From contig OZ199838.1 in the NCBI GenBank assembly GCA_964304625.1, positions 7,192,001-7,256,000 on the forward strand: a DNA stretch of 64,000 nucleotides. The letters run 5' to 3'. The position numbers and the translations under genes were made by a program. The notes under the pieces were generated by a model. It ran no database searches, was not told the origin of the DNA, and saw nothing but the letters and a program-made list of their open reading frames with translations. Position 1 is the first letter of the stretch; each line of letters opens with the position of its first letter. Below are positions 24,688 to 36,576 of the stretch, piece after piece. This stretch comes from Kudoa neothunni (taxonomy: Eukaryota; Cnidaria).

Positions 24688-25836
24688 GGCTAATGTCCAA
24701 TATCTATGTCCGCGCTCGGTCAAGAAAATACACAATCGGTAAAAGTCGGGATCAAATTTAAATTAATTGTATCCTCATAACTAGTTTAAATAATGTGCTT
24801 AATTCAATGCCACAATATTTTTTACGAAACATAAAATCGGATACATAATCACAGACTCCATCTGGTGTTTTATTTGTGGTATTTCTATAGTGCCTTTTGA
24901 AAGCTCCCCACATCGCTTCTCTTTTGTTTGTATGGACACCTTCATTTGAGACGACCCGGCGGTTGTGAATAACAGTTCCATGGGTGAATCCTAAATCTTT
25001 TAAACGGTTGCATCCACGCCAGTTATCAGTCCAGATTATCGTCCCTTCTTCCACATTATCCAGAATAATCTTCTCAAGAACTTCCCTGTTTCTATATTGG
25101 GATATTTTAAAGAAGAAATTCCCATCTTCGTCAATCCCACCAATTATCCAATATTGCTGGTTTTTTAATATGCGCCTGTTAGCTGCATGCATAGAGGCCA
25201 TATTATTAAAAGCTACGATATATATCGAACTAGGAATACTAAACGGTTGATTACTAATAATCACCTTGGTAACAGCGCCCAACATTATATTTTCTTTTTG
25301 TAATGGCGGTCTCATCAATTTGCACAATTTTACCGGGCCCTCCTATTTTTTGAAAATCTTCGTCTAATTTCAAGACCATCAAATCTCAAATAATTGTTAT
25401 CCATTCATAAATATTAGATGATGACGAAATCGAAAGATTTCTTTTGATAGATTCGTAGGTTAAATTTGGTTCTTTTATTGTACAAACCATAAATAGAAAC
25501 AATTTCCGTAAAGGAAGTTTTGAAGGTTCAAATATTGTTCCAATTCTAATTGAAGTCCTTTTTTTACACATTGTACATTTATTTTGGAATCCATCACTAG
25601 TATCATTCCTCGAAATTATTGCCAAACTTCCACCACAAGGACATTTGGAATGTGAATTTATCAACCCAAGAGATTGAACGTTCTTTAAGGAATATGATAG
25701 ATCATCTCGAAAATAACTATATTCCATAAATGTAATTTGATCAATGTCCTCAAAAGTGAATATTTTCCTGAAATTATTTATTGCGCTCAGTGTACCGAAA
25801 ACTCGCGAGCGCGGGCACGAATATTGGACTTTAGCC
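24688..25836 (-). mobile_element. Merlin (IS1595-type) transposon, copy A
   Basis: A DNA transposon with inverted ends beginning GGCTAA (left) and its complement TTAGCC (right), matched over about 35 bp. It is flanked by a perfect 9-bp duplication TTCCTTCAA (24679-24687 and 25837-25845). It encodes an IS1595/ISXO2-like DDE transposase on the minus strand. An N-terminal zinc-ribbon-like part (CPCGG and CTMCKK, 25727-25386) is followed by the catalytic part, with QIDE (first Asp), TDNWRG (second Asp) and HTNKREAMWGAFKR (final Asn/Glu). The reading frame is broken by at least one frame change between the two parts and by a 98-bp insertion at 25177-25274. Not active. Confidence 0.9.
25177..25274. 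mobile_element. 98-bp insertion with 5-bp target duplication
   Basis: The insertion sits inside the Merlin copy A transposase. Its ends are TGTTA (25177-25181) and TAACA (25270-25274), and it is flanked by GCGCC on both sides (25172-25176 and 25275-25279). Removing the insert and one GCGCC gives a sequence collinear, without length change, with Merlin copy B at the same codons, so the empty site is clear. On the transposase strand it can also be read as a GC-AG intron. It could be a tiny MITE, a very small TG...CA solo-terminal-repeat fossil, or an introner-like insertion. The family is unknown. Confidence 0.7.
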
Positions 25837-25845
25837 TTCCTTCAA

Positions 25846-26274
25846 AATTAAAATAAGCAAGTTACAAAGGTGCATTGCTTAGTAATGTAGTTACATGTTT
25901 AAATGATACATCCCCTTACGTTTTTACGTACTTTTTTAAATTTATTTGCATATTTAAAAGTTAATATGATTAGATTAAAGAATTTAATTTGGGGAAACCT
26001 AAGTTGTTTAAATATTTTGGTATCCATACTTGCAAAACTGCTGGAACATACGTTTAACGCTTCTATACGAATAATTCGTAGCACATATATGTCGATATCA
26101 ATAATCAATAAATAAACGGTGTTTAACTACTGTTATATACTCAATACAAATATCAATAGCCATTATTTCTGATTATTTTATTAGATTTGCAATAGAACAA
26201 TTATTCGCCAAATACTTTATACTCTATCAATTTACATTTCGCCGAATAAAAATTACAGAATCCCCATATGATAC
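25846..26274. other. Spacer between Merlin copies A and B
   Basis: AT-rich with no recognised gene. Opposing frames near 25900-26115 mirror each other and carry no motif. This may be the old target DNA of both insertions. Confidence 0.4.
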
Positions 26275-26283
26275 ACAAAGATC

Positions 26284-27333
26284 GGCTATTCTTTACAAAA
26301 CGGGACTGCAGTCGGAAACTTTAGGAGAAAATCGCGAAAAAACAACACAATAAATTATATTAAATAATTATTCATAATTTCTCTAAAGAAAGTGCTAAGT
26401 TCGACGCCTCTATATTTTTTACGGAATATATAATCCGAAATGAAGTTATATAATGACCCTTCATTTTTATTTGTAATATTTCGGTACTTCCTTTTAAATC
26501 CTCCCCACGTAGCTTCGAGCTTATTTGTGTGTACACCAGTACCGGAAATAAACGAATATTTGTGACAGACCGTATCGTGAAAAAATCCTAAATCGTTCAG
26601 GTGATTATAGCTTCTCCATTTATTAGTCCAGATAACAGAATTCTCTTCAACATTATCGAGAATAATTTTTTCCAATACAGAGCTGCTTCTTCTCTGCGCC
26701 AGTTCAAAAAAACATTCACCTTCCTCATCTATACCACCAACAATCCAATATTGCTGGGTTTTTAACAGTCTACCAACATTATATTTTCGTTTAGTCACCG
26801 CAGATTAATCGATCTGGACAACGACATTTGCACCGCCAGTTTTTTTTCTCTCGTCAGTAATCTTCAATGTGATAATACTCCTTAATAATTCAGGCCAACC
26901 ACATATTGCTTTTGAAGAGAGGATTCCGACGTGCCTTTGTATTTCTTCGTAGGTAACCTTGCTGAATTGAATTTTTACGAGGAAAAATATAAATAGTTTC
27001 CACAGTGGCAGTTTAGAATGTTGAAATATTGATACAACTCGTAGATTTTGCTTCTTCAAACAACCCGGGCATCGGAAGAAAAACAGATCTTGGCAAGTTT
27101 TTATTTGATATGAGATGCATCATCGTCCCACAAATACACGTTTTCTCTGATGAAATTAGACCAAGATTCTGCAATTTTTTGATGGTATAAATTGTGTCGA
27201 TCCTAAAAAATGCATATTCCATCATATTGATGGAATCGATATTCTCCAAATCAAAATTTCTCCTGAAGTTTTCCATTTTCCGGGCGTGCGACGAAAATTT
27301 TCCGACTGCAGTCCCGTTTTGTAAAGAATAGCC
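26284..27333 (-). mobile_element. Merlin transposon, copy B
   Basis: Ends GGCTATTCTTTACAAAACGG (left) and its complement (right) match for about 35 bp. The perfect 8-bp target duplication CAAAGATC lies at 26276-26283 and 27334-27341. The minus-strand transposase is in three overlapping frames: N-terminal 27336-27013 (with CICGTMMH), middle 27059-26805 and catalytic 26798-26355. The catalytic part has WIVGGIDEEGE, WTNKWRSY (Asn replaces the expected second Asp) and HTNKLEATWGGFKRKYR. Two frame changes and the altered residue make it dead. It is a different subfamily from copy A, as the TIR sequence differs after GGCTA. Confidence 0.9.
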
Positions 27334-27364
27334 CAAAGATCTAATAGTTATATTGCAAATAATG

Positions 27365-28440
27365 GGCTAAAGCTTAGAACGTCCCCGGCCATTGGGAAAA
27401 TTCGGGTAGATACATTCGGCGATACTCGAATAATGTTACCTGACGTTTATACCGCCGAGAATGTAAGCAACCTCACTTTTGAGGATATTTGTTATTTCAA
27501 AAACAATCAGACTGATTTAATAGATTTTTTACAAAATATATATCTTCTCCCGAGAAGGAGAGTCTGTGATTGTGGCGCTACAATGAAACTTACTCCTAGA
27601 AAAAAAAGTGCCGACGGATTTAGCTTTAGATGTTACATTAAAATATGCCAAAAAGAAAAATCAATTAGATTCGGGTCATTTTTTTACCAGTAAAAACTAC
27701 CATTATATAAAATATTGAAAATAATATATTTTTGGAGCAAAGGAGCTTGCAATCAAGAATTTTTGATGGAAGAATGTGGCATTAAATCTACTGCAACAGC
27801 TATTGATTGGAAAAACTTCATGCGAGATATTTGCTTAAATTACTTTATTAGGAATCCAATAAAAATTGGTGGCTCTGGAATAAGGGTGCAGATTGACGAG
27901 AGTCAAATATGCAAGAGAAAATTCGGAGTAGCGAGAATCCTAAAAAATCAAAGCATATGGATAGTTTGAGGCGTGGATGAGAATGGGAGAGTTTTTATGG
28001 TTGAAACAGAAAAACGTGACGCTTTGACTCTTGAAAATATTATCACCACCCATGTCGAAAGAGGATCCATCATCCACTCCGATGGATGGCGTGGCTACAA
28101 CTCTCTAAGTGATCTAGGTTATATTCACGAAGTTGTAATCCATGAAAAAGAGTTTGTTTCGTCTGAAGATGTTCATACCAACCGAATCGAAGGTATGTGG
28201 AGCGCGTTCAAACGCAAATATCGAAGCATCACCAATAAACAAAAATCAAAGATATCATCGTATATAGCTGAGTGGTGCTTTCGAAGAATCCATAGGACCA
28301 TAGCATTAGAACAGATTATTGATGCTATAAATTCTGTTTATAATTTTTATTAAAAGTGTTGCAATTATTCGTAAAATAATGATCTGAGTGTTTTCGGTAA
28401 TCGAATTTTCCCGACGGCCGGGACATTCTAAAATTTAACC
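27365..28440 (+). mobile_element. Merlin transposon, copy D
   Basis: Ends GGCTAAAGCTTAGAACGTCC (left) and the complement of GGTTAAATTTTAGAATGTCC (right). Target duplication CAAATAATG / CAAATAGTG (27356-27364 and 28441-28449, 8 of 9). The plus-strand transposase runs from MLPDVYTAENVSNLTFEDIC (27433) through a CDCGATMK zinc-ribbon half. It then continues from 27715 with QIDESQICKRKFG, HSDGWRGYNSLSDLG and HTNRIEGMWSAFKRKYR, ending at 28353. The catalytic D-D-N/E signature is intact, but a stop at 27966 and a frame change near 27690 interrupt the frame. It is transcribed away from copy B. Confidence 0.9.
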
Positions 28441-28840
28441 CAAATAGTGAATCATAGACTAATTTGTTGTTGATAAACAGATATTCTTTAGAGAAACAAG
28501 AGCCTACCAACCAAGAAGCGCGGTACGGATGAATTCTCGCTAATCTCCTATTAAGTCGAAGTATGTATAAACCTTACGTATATATGACTTAAAAATCAAT
28601 TAAACAAAATTTATATGTATAAATAAGTAAAATAGATTAATATGCATGTAATGGACCATTTTTCTTGAAATTCTACAGGAATAAATATGCGGATTATGAA
28701 ATAAATATAATCTCTAAGGCATATTTTTTAAATTAGAAAAAAAATTGTAGTTTCTATACTTACTTTTTAATCTTATAAAGCAGGGATCTCCAAAATCCGG
28801 CCCGCGGACGTTTCCATAATGACGTGTAAAATTTGGTTAA

Positions 28841-31146
28841 CCCATTCGAGTTTTATGTATCGAAAATGATACACCAGTATTTCGATTGTATATCTATATA
28901 TAAAATAATATACCTACTTTTTTCCATTTTAATTTAAGTGAAAAATAAAAATTGTTTATAATATAACAATATAAATGTAAAATTATTTATTTGGAAGTTT
29001 TACTGATTCTTTTTTTTCGTCCGCGTAAGTATGGGCATTAGAACGAAAAAATGTTTCTATTGCGCTAGTAGAAACTAAAATTGCTAACATATATTATCTT
29101 TTGAATTAATTTTACATTATATTCAATTTAAACATCATAGCTAACTGACTGCGGAAATAATATACTTTAACACGTGTATCATTTCCGATACATGAAACCC
29201 ACGTGTTTTTGGTTAGCTCTCAAAATGAGCGTCACTGAGTATTTAAAATTACCTGATGCAATCGAAAATTTAGACGAAATTTGCGATAACACATTTACTG
29301 ATATTGTTGCTGTAAACGGCTGCAGCAGACGTGCTATATGAAGGATCCGCCATTTTATAGACATCCACCTGACAATGTTGGTGTAGTTACTGATGAAGAG
29401 GACAGTTATATTCCCATTGGCGATAACATCATCAGAGACAATGATATCCATGATATTGCGGGTCATGTTGAAATATTTACTACTTTAGGAGACCCAGAAG
29501 AAACAGAATTTAATGAAAAGTTTTATGGAGAAAACGTACGGATGAATTAATTCCAAAAAGTGAAAACAGGGGTGAAAATGTATCAATTTAATATGATCTA
29601 TACCCAGGTTTTTTTAATTAAATCTGTTATTTTAACAAAATTTAGATTCTTATGAAATATATAAGCAATTATTTGATGACAATCTTGTATTGAAAATAGT
29701 TAAGCAGACAAATATTTACTCTCGCCAGAGGAATGATCATGACTTTCATGTATCTGTTGATGAAATGAAAAATTTCATAGGCATACTTATATTATCTGGT
29801 TATCATGACTTTAAAACGTTTCAAAGAAATTAAACGTTATGTACACTTTGCTGATAAACACTCAATCGATAAATTAAATGCTAATTTTAAAAAGTTCGGG
29901 ATTTTTAATAAAATATCATCAATCGATGAACAAATGGTGCCTTATTTGGGTATGCACTCGGCAAAAATGTTTATAAAAGGCAAACCAGTAAGGTTCGGAT
30001 TCAAGTTATGGATTATGGCCAACAAGTCTGGTTATATGTACAGCTTCAAAATTTATTGCGATAAAGAAGGAGCAAATAACCAATTTTGTCTCGGTGAGAA
30101 TGTGGGTTTTAAATTTTCTTAAGGGTATTGATGATTTAAGTGAAGTGGATCTTTATATTGACAACTTCTTTACATCCTACAAATTACTAAAGTTGTTGAA
30201 GGAAAATGAATGTGGCGGCTATTCGCACAGTAAGACCTAATCGAACTGGGAAGTGTCCTCTTTTATGCTCTAATGTTTTTTCCAAAAATAAAAGAGGATA
30301 TTTTGAATAATATGAAGATTCTCATCAAATTTATTGTTCCCAATGGAATGACACGAGAGCCGGTTATTGTAATATGCAACCACTACACATGTTATCCATT
30401 AGTATCCATAAAAAGATACTCCCAAAAAGGATAACAAAAATATAATTATTGACCAGTCTCAATTGATGCATAAATACAACAAAAACATGGGTGATGTTGA
30501 TTAGGGCCGATATGGTATTGCCAATTATAGAATTTCTATAAGAGGAAAAAAATGGTATTGGCCAATTTTCACTAACCTGATATCCATGTGTGTTATTAAC
30601 TCCTGAGAACATTTATAATTCCTTAGCAGACAAACCTATTGATCTTTTTAGAGCACACCAGAGCAATCGTGTCAAATTTAATAAACCCGTCATATGATGT
30701 ACCTAACAAGAAAAAATCCAAATTATCTCAAATTATTAAATTTAATATGTGACCAAAGCCCCTAATAAACAAATGATAAATCTGGAAAAAGACTGAGATG
30801 CGCCATATGCCATAAAATCACCGTATATTTTTGTGAAGGGTGCTCTACCGGACTCCATACAAAATGCTTCGCCCTATTTCACAGTTGACGAATAATTTTC
30901 AATATAATGTCGTAATAATATAAATAAAACAATTATTCTTATATAATATTAATTAAGTTTTTATTTTTTTGCACATGCACGTTCTCGGGGGGTTTTGTGT
31001 ATCGAAAATGATACATTCATAAAATCGCAATATTTTTTTAACCTATTATCACAGTTTAATTTTATATTCAAAATTAATAGTTTTCTATTAAAAATATATA
31101 ATAATTTTAATTCTTATAATATTTTAATATAGAAAACCTGGATGGG
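28841..31146 (+). mobile_element. piggyBac element nested in the hAT
   Basis: It is flanked by TTAA on both sides (28837-28840 and 31147-31150), with short CCCATYC termini. The transposase is spread over several frames. An acidic N-terminus (29338-29547) is followed by EMKNFIGILILSGYH and then FKEIKRYVHFADK. The first catalytic Asp is in SSIDEQMVPYLG (about 29920), the second in LYIDNFFTSYKLLK (about 30155) and the third in NKNMGDVD (about 30485). The cysteine-rich C-terminal domain (RCAICHK...YFCEGCSTGLHTKCF, about 30790-30880) is still readable. At least five stops or frame changes make it inactive. A palindromic GTATC-6-GATAC motif occurs near both ends. Confidence 0.88.
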
Positions 31147-31365
31147 TTAATTAGTTTTACCATGCTATTAGATGGTACATTACGCGCGCAAAAATTGTCC
31201 TGTTAGATTCATAAGTTAAGTTCTTTCCGAATAATCGTTATTGTTATTATCAAACTTAATCAAAACATTGAAAATTTTTGCATTATCGATACTCGTATAG
31301 TAATATTATCCTTTATTCGTATTACAAATATCACGATATTTAAAGATATATTTATACAAAAATCG

Positions 31366-32445
31366 GGCTAATGTGGAGTTTAGGCACGTAACTAATCCCG
31401 CTAATCTTCGGAGCGCATGTAATAACAAACAATAATATTCAAAATGTGTAAATACACTAATTTGGTTTAATGTTTCTTGAAATACTTTATTAAGAAATTT
31501 TTTCTTGAATATATATTCCGACAGATACGATGGTATAAGCCCAGGGGATTTATTCGTAATATGGCGAAACTTTCTTTTGCAGGCTCCCCGCGTAGCTTCG
31601 ATTCTATTGGTGTGCACACCAGTTTCAGTGACGAACTCTATGCTATGGTTGACAGTTTCATGGAGAAAAACATGCGTATCAAGACGTCTGTAATCTTTCC
31701 AGCGGTCAGACCATATTATTGACCCCCATTCCATCATTCTCAAGAATTATTTGGTGTAGTGTTAGCAGATCCCGCTTGGTCGTAATTGTCATGAAAACGT
31801 TGCCGTTTTCATCTATTCCTCCCACAATGCATTGATCTTGATTAACCAATAACCTAACCACGTTATTCTTCCTTTTACAAAGTTTGGATTCATCGATCTG
31901 AACGATGATTCCATCTCCACCGACCTTTTGGGAATTCTCAATCACATGGTTCGAATATATATCCCTAATAAAATTCTTCCAATCCACAATAGTTTTGGAA
32001 CTGATGTGAATGACTTCTTCATAAAAACGTTGACTGCTGACGTCGAACGAATAATAATAGATGATCTTTAGGATGGTTGGAAGATTTAGATGACCCTCCT
32101 TCAAAAAAAGAGTTTTTTGCGGACAGAAATATACTTTTTACAATGATTGCAATAGAACGAATATCCGTCAATGCATCTTTCGCGCCGTATCAACTGCATT
32201 TCCTTATTATAACATACACTTGTTTTTCTCAAAAGTCCAATGAATGCCAGGAAATTCGATGCTGTACTTTTTTATTTAACTTCAAACAGTCGAGGAAAAA
32301 TGGTTCGATTTTGTTCACATTAACTGATTCAATTGCGGGCAAACGCACAGTCAACACCCATTATTTAATTTTAATCCTTAGCATGAGCGCGAAAAGATTC
32401 CGATTTGGTATGCGCGAGTTTACGTGCCTAAACTCCACATTAGCC
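31366..32445 (-). mobile_element. Merlin transposon, copy C, nested in the hAT
   Basis: Ends GGCTAATGTGGAGTTTAGGC (left, 31366) and the exact complement (right, 32445) form a 26-bp perfect inverted repeat. Flanks CAAAAATCG / TAAATATCG match at 7 of 9 positions. The minus-strand transposase lies at 32104-31306 in two overlapping frames: SKTIVDWKNFIRDI, VQIDESKLCKRKNN, then WSDRWKDYRRLD and HTNRIEATRGACKRKFR. The N-terminal zinc-ribbon half is degraded. Its near-perfect terminal repeats suggest it is one of the younger insertions here. Confidence 0.9.
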
Positions 32446-34613
32446 TAAATATCGTAATTTTTTCAGGAAACTTCCTAATATTGATTTATATATAGAATCT
32501 TTTATTGGTTAAATAACAATCTAATGGCACGTGTAACAACAAGGATTTTCAATCATTCTCACTGATCTGTGTTCGTTTTCACATGCTGCGTCTCTTTGAT
32601 TTATCGTGTGGAAATGGCGGATTATGGAAGAAAGAGAAAAATTGACCTTGATTGTCGAATGTTTAACGATAAGTAGAATACAGAGTATTTTGTTACTAAA
32701 TCGGGCAACAAAGCAATATGTGTGTATTTGTGACAATTGATCTTCAAAAAAATTTCCCGTGAAACTGAAGTGGCCACAAGAGCTAGTTTTTCGCGTGGCC
32801 TATTTGTTGGCCAAAAAGGGGAAAACATTTTCGGGAAGGTGAAATTTCAAGGAAGCTCCAAAGGACGTGGTGAACGAGGTATGTCCTGAAAAAGCCCCGC
32901 TCATTTTCTGGGTTAAGTCTTTCGGCTAACATAATAAGTCGTAGAGATGGAAAATATTATTTCGCAATTACGAGATAAAATAGAGAAATTTGTCTGCTTT
33001 TCTATCGCCCTGTATGAATCCACTGATATTTCAAACACCTCTCAACTTTTATTTTTCATTAGAGGGGTAAATATCGAATTGGAAGTTACAGAGGAACTCC
33101 TCTCCGTACATAACACGCATGGAACTACAAGGGGTCTCGATCTATTTAACGAGATTGAAAAGTCATTCCAAAATCTCAACTTAGACTGGATTAAACTTAT
33201 ATGCATCACTACTGATGGGGGTAGAAATATGAGTGGGAAAACAAAAGGCTTAGTTGGACAAAAGCCTTTGGCTCTTCAATGTATTATTCATCAACAAGCT
33301 CACTGTGGAAAGAATATGGGCCTGTCATCCGTGTTAAATCCCGTTGTTTCCACTGTTAATTTTATCTGGCTACATGGACTCCATCATAGACAATTTAAAG
33401 AATTTTTAAAAGATTCAAATGCAGAATACTTGGATTTGTCGTATTACACAAATGTGAGAAGGCTTAGCTGTGGGAAAGGTTTTAAGTTGATTCTTTGACT
33501 TAAGGGCAGAAATTGGATTTTTCTTACCGAACATAGTAATCCTCTAAATTTGTTAAAAAATGATGATCGGCTCTGGAAATTGGCTTTTTTTGCAGATTTG
33601 GACTGTACACCTGAACGATTTCAATCTTAAAATTGCAAGGCGAAACATTGTTAATAAACGATGTTTATTCAATAATGAAAGCGTTTCGACAGAAATTGAT
33701 TTTATTTAATTCACAGTTAAATAATAATTGTTTCACCTCATTTTCACGTTGTAAAAAATACACCCAACAAAATAATGTATTTTTCCAACCGTTGCCGCCC
33801 GAGACACTCTTTCCAATTTAATGCAGCAGTTTGATGAGCGTTTCAACGATATTGAGGACATTTTCCTCGAATATTTTAATATTCTAAAATCCTTTTGGAT
33901 GTCACATCTGCCAATTACCTGCGGAGCTGCAAATGGAAGTCATTGACCTTCAAGTAAATGAAATACACAAACGTAAATATAATGAGAATAATTTATTACT
34001 ATTTTATAAGCTTTTGCCTCGTCGTGATTTTCCGAATCTTTTATCTTTTACTAGTAAATATATTCCAATATTTGCCACGACTTATTTGTGCGAGAAAATA
34101 TTTACAAAAATTGAAATATGTGAAATCCACATACAGAACACAGTTGTTTGACGGTCACTTAAATTCAATATTGATGATAGGGACGTCAAAGTTCACACCA
34201 AAATGGGATATTATTATATCAGATCTGAAACAACTTCACTCTTCACACAAAGGAAAATAAACGTATTATTGTTTCTGTTTTACTTATTTATTTTTATTAT
34301 TCCGCCTCTAAGAATTTTTTTATGCGCACTTATTTAGATGTTCAAGTTTTTTTAGTTTAAATTTTTAATGCGGCCCTCGGAATAATATCAACAACCCAAT
34401 GTGGCCCTAGCCTCGAAAAGTTTGGAGACCCCTGATCTAGAGTAAGACGAAACCAGTTGATTATTTACCACTCAAGTCGGCTACATTTTACAGCATACAA
34501 AATAAAACCCCTTCTTTGGTCTCTGATGAATTACAAACCAATAAATTAATATAATGGTTGTATAAACTGTGATACATTTATTGGGGAACCGTCAACGAAA
34601 ACCACAATTCTGA

Positions 34614-36576
34614 TTAACCCTCGTACACCATTGGGGGTCAAAAATGGGCCCAGCCCCTTTTATCAGCGATTTTCTTAAAATCTCTCCCACAGAATTTTAA
34701 GTAATTTTTCCTAATTTATGTTATTATTTTATCAATTTAAAATGTTTACTGAAATAAAAAATAAAATGAAATTTTAAACACTATTAAATCATCGAAACAT
34801 TAAAATTTCCGTTCCTCATTCCTTATTGGAAAATCTATGATAATTACTCCTCTTAATTCTATGTATAATACTAAATACAATGATTAAAATATTCATTTAA
34901 TTTTAAGAATAAGTAAAATAATTTTGAAGAGATAAATCTATGAGTTTTTAATACGCCACGTAATCATATAGATTTAAAATCAGCTGAACTTTAGTCTGTT
35001 TTTAGAGATGGAAAGAGATTAACATGAAATTCTATTGGATGACACTGATTCTGAGTTTAGCGACTATTTAATCGACAACCCTACACTCGATTATGATGAT
35101 TCGAATGATGGGGCAGAACTTAGCACTGAATTGATTGCCACGTTGACTTTGAAAGATGGAGAAAAGTGGTCTAAACATCCAACAAGATACCAACGAAGAA
35201 CTGAAGCGGAAAATATTTTTAAATGCCAACCAGGTTTCAAACCACATGTGCTAAAACGATCGGATACCCCACTCATGGCATTTTTTAACTTTTTTGACAA
35301 CGAGATCCTAGATTTGATTGTTGAATGCACCATTCGTTATATAAAAAAACCATCGATCAAAATTAACTATAATTATCAAAGATGATCTAATGAAATATAT
35401 TGGTGGATGTATAATGATTGATTTAATCAAGGGTAAAAATATGGATATTCGTGAATTCTGGTCATCAAAGTATGGTCAACCTACAATAAATCTCCATTAA
35501 TTTATTTGAAAAAATATCTTCGTGTAAGCGGTTTGATAAAGAGAATCCAGAATACAAGATGACAAATTGGCTCCAATAAGAAGAAGTTTTTGAGAACTTT
35601 ATTGGAGATTGTCGACAAAATTATACACCAAATGAACAAATGACGGTTGATGAGCAACTGGTGACATTTAGAGGGAGATGTGGTTTCAAAATGTACATTC
35701 CAAATAAACCCGGGACGGTATGGTGTTAAAATATGGGCTTTATGCGACTCAAAGAATGCCTACCTATTCGAGGCAAAGGTATATTTTGGAGAAGAAAATG
35801 GCAAAGTACAGTTTAATCAAGGGGAAAATGTTGTGAAAACTTTATGTGAACCGATTTTTGAATCCGGTCGAAATATCACAACAGATAATTTTTTCACTAC
35901 TCTTTCCCCTTGCAACATTTCTACTTAACCAAAAATTGACAATTGTAGGAACTGTTCGAAAAAATAAAACATTTTTGATACCAGGGTTTCAAATGTCGAA
36001 AGGAAATGAAGATAATTAGTCAGCTCCTGTTTCAAGATAAGGTCACACTCGTCAAATACAACCCTAAGAAAAACAGAGCGGTTGTCTTGTTGTCAACATT
36101 CCCACAGAGATGCGAATATTGCCTGAAGAAAGTCAAAAACCTGAAATTATATCTTACTATAATTTCTACAAATGATGGGGTTGATACTCTTGATCATGTA
36201 TTAAAATATTTTTCGGTAAAAAAGAAAAACACGAAGGTGGCAATGGCTCTTTTTTATAATTTGTTAGACATCCGCTGCATATAATGCCTACTTGTTGTAC
36301 TTGCCAAAAGCATCCCGCATTCTATCTTTAAAACAACCTAAAATCTTCCAGAACAATGCTAGAAAGTGGTGCCAAATCTGTATTCGTTCGAGGGAGATTG
36401 AAAACGTCAGTGCAGTGCAAATTTATGCAATAAAGAAGAGACAATTTGCATTAAATGTTTAAACTTAAACAATAACAATTAGAATTTCTTTCATTTTTAA
36501 AAACGTTTTTTGTGTTTATTTTTGACCCCCACTGCGGGTTAACGTAAGTTTTTTTTCTCATGTGTACGGGGGTTAA
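34614..36576 (+). mobile_element. Complete-ended piggyBac element
   Basis: TTAA target duplications lie at 34614-34617 and 36573-36576. The terminal repeats are CCCTCGTACACCA (left) and CCCCCGTACACAT (right). The inner repeat TGGGGGTCAAAAAT lies close behind the terminal repeat at the left and about 30 bp behind it at the right, the asymmetric spacing of canonical piggyBac. The transposase starts with an acidic segment at 35035 (DDTDSEFSDYLIDNPTLD). It has the first Asp in MTVDEQLVTFRG (35640-35680), the second in TTDNFFTT (about 35880-35900) and the third in NDGVDTLDHVLKYFS (about 36170-36215). A shortened Cys-rich tail lies near 36295-36440. It is broken by a few stops and frame changes. 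The copy is about 1.95 kb. Confidence 0.92.

Larger units (their letters stand above)
28781..34434 (+). mobile_element. Charlie-like hAT element with two nested insertions
   Basis: Left end CAGGGATCTCCAAAATCCGG (28781). The right end is the complement of CAGGGGTCTCCAAACTTTTC (34434). The flanks TTATAAAG and ATCTAGAG both fit the hAT-Charlie target pattern, though they no longer match each other well. A piggyBac (28841-31146) and a Merlin (31366-32445) are inserted in it; without them it is about 2.25 kb, normal for Charlie. The transposase begins near 32608 with KRKIDLDCRMFN and shows EVATRASFSRG. It continues in the open frame 32947-33498 (ALYESTDISNTSQLLFFIRG, TTDGGRNMSGKTKGLVGQ, LHGLHHRQFKEFL) and ends with a dimerisation-type C-terminus near 33990-34240. 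It resembles the GTF2IRD2/ZBED-type domesticated relatives. Several stops and frame changes make it inactive. Confidence 0.9.

Noticed and set aside
25903-26115. Overlapping plus and minus frames of about 70 codons
   Set aside because: Mirror frames with no motif; typical of AT-rich chance.
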